Source: Ephemeroptericola cinctiostellae
GTDB lineage: Bacteria > Pseudomonadota > Gammaproteobacteria > Burkholderiales > Burkholderiaceae
Direction: 5' to 3'
DNA length: 64,000 nt
NCBI RefSeq assembly: GCF_003339525.1
Contig: NZ_CP031124.1
Coordinates: 744,001 to 808,000 of the forward strand
A model generated the notes under the pieces. That model was not told where the DNA came from. It ran no database searches and saw nothing but the letters and a program-made list of their open reading frames with translations. The first letter of the stretch is position 1; the number at the start of each line of letters is the position of its first letter. Of the stretch, positions 26,215-36,600 are shown in pieces. The position numbers were made by a program, and so were the translations under genes.

Positions 26215-26973
26215 ATGATCCGAATTGCTGTTCTTGATGACAACAACACACACTCACAAATGGTTGAGCAAGCTTTAATTGGCGGCCCGCACAATTGGGA
26301 CGAGCCCATTGAAGTGCTGTCTTTTGAAAGCGGTGTGGCTTTGTTGGAGCGCATCAAGACAGAAACCTTTGATTGTATTATTCTCGATCGCGTGGTGCCA
26401 GACATGAGCGGTGATGTTATCTTACAATGGGTGCGTCAGTACCGGAAGCAATATATTCCTGTGATCATGCTCACCAGCCGCAAGAGCGGTCAAGAATTGG
26501 TTGAGCTGCTGAATGCAGGCGCCGATGAGTACATGATCAAGCCATTTTATCCTGATGAGTTGTTGGTTCGGGTCAAACGCTTGATTGATCGATCAAAAAT
26601 TGCGCCTCAACAAGCATCGCTGCAAGCTCATCCGACTCAAGCTGAACGCGGGCAAGTGTATACTTTACACGGGGCGGTATTCGATGATTTTAACCTCACC
26701 GTTGATCATGCGAGCCAACTGATTAAACTAACCGAACGAGAGTATAATCTAGCCAAGCTGTTATTTGAAAATGTGGGCATCAATTTATCACGTGAGTTGA
26801 TTTTACAACGCATTTGGAACAAAGACACAAAAGAGGCGGGGCGCTCTTTGACAACGCACATTCATTTGATTCGAGACAAGCTTGAGTTGACTGTCGACAA
26901 TGGTTGGGCTCTGCGTCCTGTATATGGTTTTGGTTATCGATTGGACTCCTTCAATAATCACACACACACCTGA
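26215..26973 (+). CDS. OmpR-family response regulator
   Basis: 252 residues. The receiver domain (about 1-120) has the acidic DD pair at residues 8-9, phosphoacceptor Asp58 (ILDRVVPDMSG), Thr87 and Lys109 (MIKPF). A linker of about 25 residues leads to a winged-helix domain (about 150-245) with LTEREYNLAKLLFENVG and RSLTTHIHLIRDKL as recognition-helix region. A GGGGTAAAGA ribosome site is present. It is the first gene of a set with a FecR-domain protein and a CHASE2 kinase, so it is probably the cognate output regulator. Confidence 0.93.
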   Translation: MIRIAVLDDNNTHSQMVEQALIGGPHNWDEPIEVLSFESGVALLERIKTETFDCIILDRVVPDMSGDVILQWVRQYRKQYIPVIMLTSRKSGQELVELLNAGADEYMIKPFYPDELLVRVKRLIDRSKIAPQQASLQAHPTQAERGQVYTLHGAVFDDFNLTVDHASQLIKLTEREYNLAKLLFENVGINLSRELILQRIWNKDTKEAGRSLTTHIHLIRDKLELTVDNGWALRPVYGFGYRLDSFNNHTHT

Positions 26974-27026
26974 TGCGTTTTAAAAGATTAAAAAATTAAA
27001 GCGCATTTGAAAGCACACCCTTTTTT

Positions 27027-28007
27027 ATGAAAAAAGTACTTTGGGGCACTCAACTGCAAGCACTCATGTGTATGGGTGCTTTTGTCACGTCTATGGCCTA
27101 TGCACAAGAAGCTTGCGATGGTGACCCTTTGGTCAATGTCCCTCGAAAAGTCCAATCTGTTGTCAAAGGGGGTCACGTGCATAAAGTCAAACATGTGCGA
27201 GCTCCTAATCCCACGCTCATTTCTCAACATGGGGGTGTGCTGTTAACAGATGCCAATGGCAAGTCTCGCCCACTTTTTGACGACAGTGGACAACTCACCA
27301 CCATCAAAAATGGGGATACTGTGCAAACATTGGGCGATGGTTTTACCAGCATTCGTTCCAGTGATGGGAGTCGTTTGGTCATTCCGAGCAATTCCACCGT
27401 GTATATGAAGCGCATCAGCCAAACACCCATACAAATCGAACTCAAGCAAGGGCGCGTTGAAAATTATGTGGCCGACTCAAGCAAATCGACCGCCAAAAAT
27501 AAAACCAAAACCAGTTATCAAATTCGCACGCCTGCGGTCACATTGAGTGTGCGAGGCACACAATTTCGCGTTCAATACAGCGAGGGCGAAAATGTAGCGC
27601 GAACGGCCATTTCAGACGGTTTAGTGGCGGCACAGCGGCCATCGGTGTGTGCTGCCGCAACCTTGCTTGAGCGAGGGGATGGCGCGTTGGTCTCTCAGCA
27701 AGGCATCAAAAAAGTTCCCATGTTGCCAGCCCCTGATTTGTCTGGATTGTCTCCAGTTGTGCGTGGTTATGACATGGGTTTTAAGTTGCCAGCCATGGGC
27801 AAAGCCGTTCAATACCATGTTCAAGCGGCTTATGATGAGCAGTTCTTGTCTGTGGTGCAAGAGGGGTACAGTAAAACGCCCGATGTGAAATTAAATCATT
27901 TGGACAGTGGGTTTTATTTTGTAAGGTTCTCTGCGATTGATGCCAATGGCATCGAAGGCTTTGCCAGCAGTGATCATTTCTTGTATCAGCCCGATACGCC
28001 GTACTAA
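27027..28007 (+). CDS. FecR-domain periplasmic protein
   Basis: 326 residues with a signal peptide ending AYAQ. The FecR-like domain occupies about 55-200: GDTVQTLGDGFTSIRSSDGSRLVIPSNSTVYMK, then the strand-rich KQGRVENYVADS and TPAVTLSVRGTQFRVQY, which is the FecR signature region. The C-terminal part (about 235-325) is beta-rich and looks like an FN3-type module (AVQYHVQAAYDEQF). No cognate anti-sigma transmembrane domain is present. It is flanked by the response regulator and the kinase, suggesting a periplasmic ligand-sensing or envelope-stress input to this kinase. Confidence 0.88.
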   Translation: MKKVLWGTQLQALMCMGAFVTSMAYAQEACDGDPLVNVPRKVQSVVKGGHVHKVKHVRAPNPTLISQHGGVLLTDANGKSRPLFDDSGQLTTIKNGDTVQTLGDGFTSIRSSDGSRLVIPSNSTVYMKRISQTPIQIELKQGRVENYVADSSKSTAKNKTKTSYQIRTPAVTLSVRGTQFRVQYSEGENVARTAISDGLVAAQRPSVCAAATLLERGDGALVSQQGIKKVPMLPAPDLSGLSPVVRGYDMGFKLPAMGKAVQYHVQAAYDEQFLSVVQEGYSKTPDVKLNHLDSGFYFVRFSAIDANGIEGFASSDHFLYQPDTPY

Positions 28008-28010
28008 ATC

Positions 28011-29963
28011 ATGACGGCTAAGCCTTCTTCTTCTTACATGCCTGAAAAGAGCCGCTTGCGGCTCTTTTTTGAATGGATGCTCATCCTTGTGCTCCTGTTA
28101 AGCTCGGGTGCATTTATTAAAATTCACGGCACCTTCGATGCTTTGGATCAAGTCACGTACGATGGTTTGATGTGGCAAATGGAGCAGCCCGCAGATGAAC
28201 GCATTGTTTTGGTTGAAATAGATGATGCCAGTTTAAATCAACTGGGTCGTTGGCCGTGGTCGCGTGAAGTGCATGCACAATTTCTCAATGCGATTAAACC
28301 CGCCCATCCGAAGGGTGTTTTGATGGACATTTTGTTCGTTGAGTCATCCAATCTCAAGGCTGACGCTGCCATGGCGCATTCGGCGAAAGGTTTACCCAAA
28401 TGGGTGTTGCCAGCTTTATTGACCTCTGCGAATGGCAATATTTTGGATTTGGGTCATCCAGAAGACGGCATTCAGCTGCAAATGCCGATTCAACCTTTGT
28501 TGCAATATGCACAGGTTGGCTTGGCGACTGCAGCGCCAGATTCGGACAACACGGTGCGCAGAGTGTATATGGGCTATGATTTGGACGGTCAAATATTGCC
28601 CACGATGAGCGCATTGCTTTTAGATGGGTACGATGCATCGCGCGTTGATCAAGTACTCATTCCCTATACTGGAGGCATGAACCACTATGATCGGGTCAGC
28701 TACGCCGATGTACTGAATGGTACGGTTCCTGCATCGAAGTTGCAAGACCGATATGTCTTTGTGGGTGCGACAGCTGTGGGTTTGGGTGACTTGCATAAAA
28801 CCCCTTTTGGCATCATGTCGGGTGTTGAGATTCATGCCAATGTTTTTGACGGTTTGCTCAATCAGCGCAGCTTAAGCATGCTGGAGTCAAAAAAAATGGT
28901 GATGTTGTACACGCTGTTGCCCTTGCTGCTGCTGATGCTTGGTTTTTTATTTATCAATGAGACATGGCATTTTTATTGGTTACTGACATGGGTGGGCGCG
29001 TGGCTTGGGCTGTGCGCCTATTTGTTGACGTGGCAACACCTGTGGGCTTCCCCGGTCACGACGATATTGCTCTTGGTGGTTGCGTATATCTTGTGGAGTT
29101 GGCGAAGAATCGCTGCCATCATGCGTTATTTTGAAGGGCAATTAAAGGGAATTCGCATACAGCTGCCTGATTCAAATGTTGAGACGGCGCATCTCAGCTA
29201 TGCACACACATTACAAGGTGTCATTGAGCACATTGACCGCTTGCAGTCTGCACAACAGCAAATTCAAGTGCAAAACCGAGAGTTGATTGACTATTTGTCG
29301 CATGACTTGCGTACACCACAGGTTTCAATCCTGTCGGCCATTGCCATGCACAAAAGCAACCCTGAGCAAATGCCCCATGATGTTTTATTTGCCCAAATCA
29401 CAGAAAATGCACAGGACACATTGCAATATGCGCGCGACCTGGTTGAGCTCAACCATGCTCAAACAGGAGACCTGATGTATGAAGAGCATCAGCTTCAATA
29501 TTTAATAGACTACGCCGTCGAGCGGATTAATATTCAAGCCCAAGAAAAGCACATTCGAATCAATGTGTTGCATAACGATGATGTGGCCGCTTGGGTGCTG
29601 GTGGATGGCGAATTGATTGAGCGCGCAATCATTAATTTAATCAGCAATGCCATTCGTTATAGCCCAGAACACAGCACCGTCAGCATTCAACTGCAACACG
29701 ATGCAATCAACCAACCCCATTGGATATCCCTGCTCATTACAGATCAAGGGGTGGGCATGAGTGCGTCACTGCAGCAAGCCTTGCTTCAAGGTCTTCACGA
29801 GAAAAAGGCATCACCACAGCATGCACCTGATGCTGGAGGCAGTATGGGCATTGGTTGGCGCATGGTGCAATCCATCGTTCGCCGACATCACGGGCGACTT
29901 AATATTAAAAGTGACTTGGGACAAGGTTGCACCGTCACCGTGTCTTTGCCATTGATCGATTAA
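28011..29963 (+). CDS. CHASE2-domain membrane histidine kinase
   Basis: 650 residues. N-terminal membrane helix near residues 25-42, then a periplasmic CHASE2 domain (about 43-290, with QVTYDGLMWQ, LVEIDDASLNQLGRWPWSR and FVGATAVGLGD), three membrane helices (about 300-375) and the cytoplasmic kinase: H-box SHDLRTPQ with His431, N-box NLISNAIRYSP and the G-region TDQGVGM and GIGWRMVQSIV. It begins 3 bases after the FecR gene stop, so translation is coupled. In this arrangement the FecR protein and CHASE2 domain share the periplasm and could form one sensor. Confidence 0.94.
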   Translation: MTAKPSSSYMPEKSRLRLFFEWMLILVLLLSSGAFIKIHGTFDALDQVTYDGLMWQMEQPADERIVLVEIDDASLNQLGRWPWSREVHAQFLNAIKPAHPKGVLMDILFVESSNLKADAAMAHSAKGLPKWVLPALLTSANGNILDLGHPEDGIQLQMPIQPLLQYAQVGLATAAPDSDNTVRRVYMGYDLDGQILPTMSALLLDGYDASRVDQVLIPYTGGMNHYDRVSYADVLNGTVPASKLQDRYVFVGATAVGLGDLHKTPFGIMSGVEIHANVFDGLLNQRSLSMLESKKMVMLYTLLPLLLLMLGFLFINETWHFYWLLTWVGAWLGLCAYLLTWQHLWASPVTTILLLVVAYILWSWRRIAAIMRYFEGQLKGIRIQLPDSNVETAHLSYAHTLQGVIEHIDRLQSAQQQIQVQNRELIDYLSHDLRTPQVSILSAIAMHKSNPEQMPHDVLFAQITENAQDTLQYARDLVELNHAQTGDLMYEEHQLQYLIDYAVERINIQAQEKHIRINVLHNDDVAAWVLVDGELIERAIINLISNAIRYSPEHSTVSIQLQHDAINQPHWISLLITDQGVGMSASLQQALLQGLHEKKASPQHAPDAGGSMGIGWRMVQSIVRRHHGRLNIKSDLGQGCTVTVSLPLID

Positions 29964-30618
29964 AATACATAACACTAAAAATAATTATAGGTTATTGATG
30001 AAATTTTTTGTGCATAGGTAATTACACTTAATGCTGGTCGTGTTCGTAGTGTTCCATTTAAAGAAAAAAGATGCGGCTATTTAGGTAATTGTTTTTAGGG
30101 TTTATTTTTCACTGCCATCAACAGCTTCATTTTTTGAGCACGATTGTACGTTCATGTGATTTTCAGCTAATTTTACTTTTTATTTAATTTAATTTGTTAA
30201 TTTTTTTTGTTTATATTTTATTTTTGTTAAATGAAAAATTTTAATTTTCCAGATTAATAAAAATTTCTTTAAGTGTTGTTTTAATACGTCGTTTTTACAG
30301 CCTATTGCGCTGTTTTTTTGGTGGTTTTGTGTAGAAAATGGCGGTAGAATAAAAAATAAACTGTATTTTTATCAATTAAATTCATTATTTTTAACCAATT
30401 ATTCTAAATGATTGAATTTTATTCTGAAGCATTGCTTTTTTTATGTGACAATCAATGCACTAAAAAGTGTTTTTATACTTAGTAACTTTTATATTAAGTT
30501 GTTGAGGTTATTGCTTAACATTGAATCACCTAATGCTGTTTTAATTAATTTTTCGCACCGAGTTGCCAGCTTTGTTCGCTAAATTCCTCTGCATCAGCAT
30601 TTATCCTTGGAGTACGCT
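29964..30618. promoter_or_regulatory. Long AT-rich leader of the giant adhesin gene
   Basis: 655 bases with no gene, strongly AT-rich and full of homopolymeric T and A runs. Small hairpins include CACT-AAAA-AGTG at about 30459, followed directly by TTTTTATACT, which contains a -10-like TATACT. No single promoter is convincing. The composition is typical of leaders of large surface-protein genes bound by nucleoid-associated repressors, and the upstream response regulator may bind here; both statements are inference. Confidence 0.5.
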
Positions 30619-33600
30619 ATGAACTTGAATTTTCGCAGTATTTTTAATGAATTAACGGGCGCGTGGGTCGCGGTACCTGAAATTGCCACCTCAAAAGGCA
30701 AAAAGAGCCGACGTGCCGTTGTGGCTGTCGCTGTGGCCCTTGTCGCGATCCCACTGTCTGAAACAGCAGAAGCTCAGGTGATCATTGGTTCAGGAGATAC
30801 GGCAACAAACTCATTAACCGCAACTCCTCCTGCAGGTAGCCGTAATTATCAGGGGGTGCTCAATCGATTTACAGGTGTTGGCTCGATTACGGATTACTTG
30901 GGCAGTACCTCTGGACAGTCACCCGATGCGGTGGTGATTGGTAACAAAAACTTGGCTTATCAAGGCTCTATTGTTGTGGGGTATGCCAACACGGCTGGTG
31001 TCAATACCTTGGACACTTTTGCTGCCTATGTTTTGGGTGTGGGTAATAGTGCAGCGGGTGTCTTTGATACAGCCATTGGCCTTCAAAATATTGCCAGTGC
31101 GAGTTCTGTGGTGGTGATCGGTGTGGCCAACACGGCATCGGGCAACACCGCAATTGCCATGGGGCGACAATCAACAGCTTCAGGTCTCTATTCGATAGCT
31201 CAGGGTAATGTGGCACAAGCCAGTAACACGGGGGCGATTGCACTGGGTGATTCTGCTTTTGCATCGGGTGCTCAATCGGTTGCGATTGGATCGTCTGCTG
31301 GCGCGAGTGCCTTATATGAGTCGGCTTCGCAAACATTGGCTTCTGGGGCTCGTTCGGTTGCACTGGGGACTGGTAGTAAGGCTGTGGGCACCGATTCAGT
31401 AGCACAAGGTTCCTCTGCAACTGCATTACAGGCGAGTTCAATCGCTATTGGGCTTTCTGCAACAGCTGCTAGTGCTTATAGTGTAGCAATTGGAGAGAGT
31501 GCACAGGCAATCTCTGGTCAGAATAATTTTGCATTTGGTCGTAAAGCGATAGCCAATGGCAGCGGCGACTCATTAGCTCTTGGCGCATTAAGCCTTGCGG
31601 GAAGTCAGGCTACGGCGATTGGGGGTAATTCGACAGCCACAGGCACTGGTTCTGTGGCGATAGGGTCTGATGATTTGTCTGGTACATCATATTTTACGGC
31701 CTATACGCCAACAAGTGCAACAGGAGTAGGTAGTCAAGCGATCGGTGCTGGCAGTGTGGCCTCTGGAGATGTTGCTTCATCCATTGGTGTTTATGCGGTC
31801 GCGGGTGGCTTGGCCTCAGTAGCAAATGGATACAGGGCTTCTGCAGGTGGAAATAACAGCATCGCTATAGGCACAGGCGCTGTGGCCTCAGGCAACCGCT
31901 CAATCAGCATCGGTTATGGCAACACAGTGTCTGGCAATAACTCAGGTGCATTCGGTGACCCCAGTATCATTTTAGGTGCCAACTCATTCTCAGTGGGTAA
32001 CAACAACACCATTGGTGCGACCCAAACGGACGTATTTGCATTGGGTAACAACATCACCGTTACGGCAAACAACTCGGTTGGTTTGGGCAGCAATGCAGCC
32101 ATGACCACTGCACTGACCGCTTCAAGTGGCGGCACAACAGCAGTGGCCAGCGGAACCGTTGGCACAATCACTTATGGTAGCTTCGCTGGCTCAACACCTG
32201 TAGGTGTTGTTAGCGTGGGTTCTGTGGGTGCAGAACGTCGCATACAAAACGTTGCCGCAGGCTTAATTGGCATCAGCTCGACCGATGCTATTAATGGGGC
32301 TCAGTTATACGTAGGACTTAGTGTGGGTCAAAGCACAATTGCATCATTGTCCACATCGACTTCGACGGGCTTTAGTACAGTGAATTCAGCGGTGGCCTCG
32401 TTGTCGACTGCGACTTCAACAAGCATTAGCTCGGATCGAAGTTCAATTGCATCATTATCAACGTCAACATCAACTGGTTTGAGCTCGGCGAACAGCGCAG
32501 TGGCCTCATTGTCAACTGCAACAGGCAGCTCGGTCGCCTCGTTATCAACTGTAACGTCAACAGGATTGAGTACTGTGGGTTCAGCCATTGCATCATTGTC
32601 AACAGCAACAGGTAGCTCGGTCGCCTCGTTGTCAACTGTGACGTCAACAGGATTGAGTGCTGTGGGTTCAGCCGTTGCATCACTGTCAACAGCGACAGGC
32701 AGTTCTGTTGCCTCATTGTCAACAGTGACATCAACAGGATTGAGTGCTGTTGGTTCGGCCATTGCATCGTTGTCAACAGTGACGTCAACAGGATTGAGTG
32801 CTGTGGGTTCGGCCGTTGCATCGTTGTCAACGGCAGCAGGCAGTTCGGTTGCTTCATTGTCAACCTCAACCTCAACAGGTTTCAGCACTGTGGATTCAAC
32901 TGTGGCCTCGTTGTCAACAGCGGCGGGCAGTTCAATTGCATCGTTGTCAACCTCGACCTCAGCGGGATTGAGCACAGTTAACTCAACAATTGCCTCGTTG
33001 TCAACAGTGGCGGGTAGCTCAATTGCATCGTTGTCAACGGCAGCAGGCAGCTCGGTTGCTTCATTGTCAACCTCAACTTCAACAGGCTTCAGCACTGTGG
33101 ATTCAACAGTGGCTTCGTTGTCAACGGCAGCGGGTAGTTCGGTTGCTTCGTTGTCGACTTCAACTTCAACAGGCTTCAGTACTGTGGATTCAACAGTGGC
33201 TTCGTTGTCGACTTCGACTTCGACAGGCTTCAGCACTGTGGATTCGACTGTGGCTTCGTTGTCGACTTCGACTTCGACAGGCTTCAGCACTGTGGATTCG
33301 ACTGTGGCTTCGTTGTCAACATCGACTTCAACAGGCTTCAGCACCGTTGATTCAACCGTGGCTTCATTGTCAACTTCGACTTCAACAGGCTTTAGTACTG
33401 TGGATTCGACTGTGGCTTCGTTGTCAACGTCAACTTCAACAGGCTTCAGTACGGTAGACAGCTCGATTGCATCGTTGTCGACTTCAACTTCGACAGGCTT
33501 GAGCACTGTGGATTCAGCAGTGGCTTCGTTGTCAACGTCAACCTCAACAGGTTTGAGCACTGTGGATTCAGCAGTGGCTTCATTGTCAACGTCAACCTCA

Positions 33601-36600
33601 ACAGGTTTGAGCACCGTTGATTCAGCCGTGGCTTCATTGTCGACTTCAACCTCAACAGGTTTGAGCACCGTTGATTCAGCTGTTGCATCATTGTCAACGT
33701 CAACTTCAACAGGCTTGAGCACTCTGGATTCAGCTGTTGCATCATTGTCAACGTCAACTTCAACTGGTTTGAGTACTGTGGATTCGACTGTGGCTTCGTT
33801 GTCAACAGCGACAGGCAGTTCAGTTGCTTCATTGTCGACTTCGACTTCAACAGGCTTCAGTACGGTTGATTCAACAGTGGCTTCATTGTCGACTTCAACT
33901 TCGACTGGCTTTAGCACGGTGGATTCAGCAGTGGCTTCGTTGTCGACTTCGACTTCGACAGGCTTTAGCACTGTGGATTCAACCGTGGCTTCGTTGTCGA
34001 CTTCGACTTCAACAGGCTTCAGCACTGTGGATTCAACCGTGGCTTCATTGTCAACTTCGACTTCGACAGGCTTTAGCACTGTGGATTCAGCCGTGGCTTC
34101 ATTGTCGACTTCGACTTCAACAGGCTTCAGCACTGTGGATTCAACCGTGGCTTCGTTGTCGACTTCGACTTCGACAGGCTTGAGTACTGTGGATTCGACT
34201 GTGGCTTCGTTGTCAACAGCGGCAGGCAGTTCGGTTGCTTCATTGTCGACTTCAACTTCAACAGGCTTCAGTACTGTGGATTCAACAGTGGCTTCGTTGT
34301 CGACTTCGACTTCGACAGGCTTGAGTACTATGGATTCGACTGTGGCTTCATTGTCGACTTCGACTTCAACAGGCTTCAGTACGGTTGATTCAACAGTGGC
34401 TTCATTGTCGACTTCAACTTCGACTGGCTTTAGCACGGTGGATTCAGCAGTGGCTTCGTTGTCGACTTCGACTTCGACAGGCTTTAGCACTGTGGATTCA
34501 ACCGTGGCTTCGTTGTCGACTTCGACTTCAACAGGCTTCAGCACTGTGGATTCAACCGTGGCTTCATTGTCAACTTCGACTTCGACAGGCTTTAGCACTG
34601 TGGATTCAGCCGTGGCTTCATTGTCGACTTCGACTTCAACAGGCTTCAGCACTGTGGATTCAACCGTGGCTTCGTTGTCGACTTCGACTTCGACAGGCTT
34701 GAGTACTGTGGATTCGACTGTGGCTTCGTTGTCAACAGCGGCAGGCAGTTCGGTTGCTTCATTGTCGACTTCAACTTCAACAGGCTTCAGTACTGTGGAT
34801 TCAACAGTGGCTTCGTTGTCGACTTCGACTTCGACAGGCTTGAGTACTATGGATTCGACTGTGGCTTCATTGTCGACTTCAACTTCGACTGGCTTTAGCA
34901 CTGTGGATTCAGCAGTGGCTTCGTTGTCGACTTCGACTTCAACAGGCTTCAGCACTGTGGATTCAACCGTAGCTTCATTGTCGACTTCGACTTCGACAGG
35001 CTTTAGCACTGTGGATTCAACCGTAGCTTCATTGTCGACTTCGACTTCGACAGGCTTTAGCACTGTGGATTCAACAGTGGCTTCGTTGTCGACTTCGACT
35101 TCGACAGGCTTTAGTACTGTGGATTCGACTGTGGCTTCGTTGTCAACGTCAACTTCGACTGGCTTCAGTACGGTAGACAGCTCGATTGCATCGTTGTCGA
35201 CTTCAACTTCGACAGGCTTCAGCACTGTGGATTCAACAGTGGCTTCGTTGTCAACGTCAACTTCAACAGGCTTCAGCACTGTAGATTCAACAGTGGCTTC
35301 GTTGTCGACTTCGACTTCGACAGGCTTCAGTACTGTGGATTCAACAGTGGCTTCATTGTCAACATCAACTTCGACAGGCTTGAGCACTGTTGATTCAGCA
35401 GTGGCTTCATTGTCAACATCAACTTCGACAGGCTTGAGCACTGTGGATTCAGCAGTGGCTTCATTGTCGACATCGACTTCGACAGGCTTCAGCACTCTGG
35501 ATTCGACCGTGGCTTCATTGTCAACTTCGACTTCAACAGGCTTCAGTACGGTAGACAGCTCGATTGCATCGTTGTCGACTTCAACTTCGACAGGCTTGAG
35601 TACTGTGGATTCAACCGTGGCTTCGTTGTCAACGTCAACTTCGACTGGCTTCAGTACGGTAGACAGCTCGATTGCATCGTTGTCGACTTCAACTTCGACA
35701 GGCTTCAGCACTGTGGATTCAACAGTGGCATCATTGTCAACGTCAACTTCAACAGGCTTCAGCACTGTAGATTCAACAGTGGCTTCGTTGTCGACTTCGA
35801 CTTCGACAGGCTTCAGTACTGTGGATTCAACAGTGGCTTCATTGTCAACATCAACTTCGACAGGCTTGAGCACTGTTGATTCAGCAGTGGCTTCATTGTC
35901 AACATCAACTTCGACAGGCTTGAGCACTGTGGATTCAACAGTGGCTTCGTTGTCAACGTCAACTTCGACAGGCTTCAGCACTCTGGATTCAACAGTGGCT
36001 TCATTGTCGACTTCGACTTCAACAGGCTTCAGTACGGTAGACAGCTCGATTGCATCGTTGTCGACTTCAACTTCGACAGGCTTGAGTACTGTGGATTCAA
36101 CCGTGGCTTCGTTGTCAACGTCAACTTCGACAGGCTTCAGCACTGTAGATTCAACAGTGGCTTCGTTGTCGACTTCGACTTCGACAGGCTTCAGTACTGT
36201 GGATTCAACAGTGGCTTCATTGTCAACATCAACTTCGACAGGCTTCAGTACGGTTGATTCAACAGTGGCTTCATTGTCAACATCGACTTCGACTGGCTTT
36301 AGCACTGTGGATTCAACCGTGGCATCATTGTCGACTTCAACTTCGACAGGCTTCAGTACGGTTGATTCAACAGTGGCTTCATTGTCAACATCGACTTCGA
36401 CTGGCTTTAGCACTGTGGATTCAACCGTGGCATCATTGTCGACTTCAACTTCGACAGGCTTGAGCACTGTTGATTCAGCCGTGGCTTCATTGTCAACATC
36501 AACTTCGACAGGCTTGAGCACTGTGGATTCAGCAGTGGCTTCATTGTCGACTTCGACTTCAACAGGCTTCAGCACTGTGGATTCAACAGTGGCATCATTG

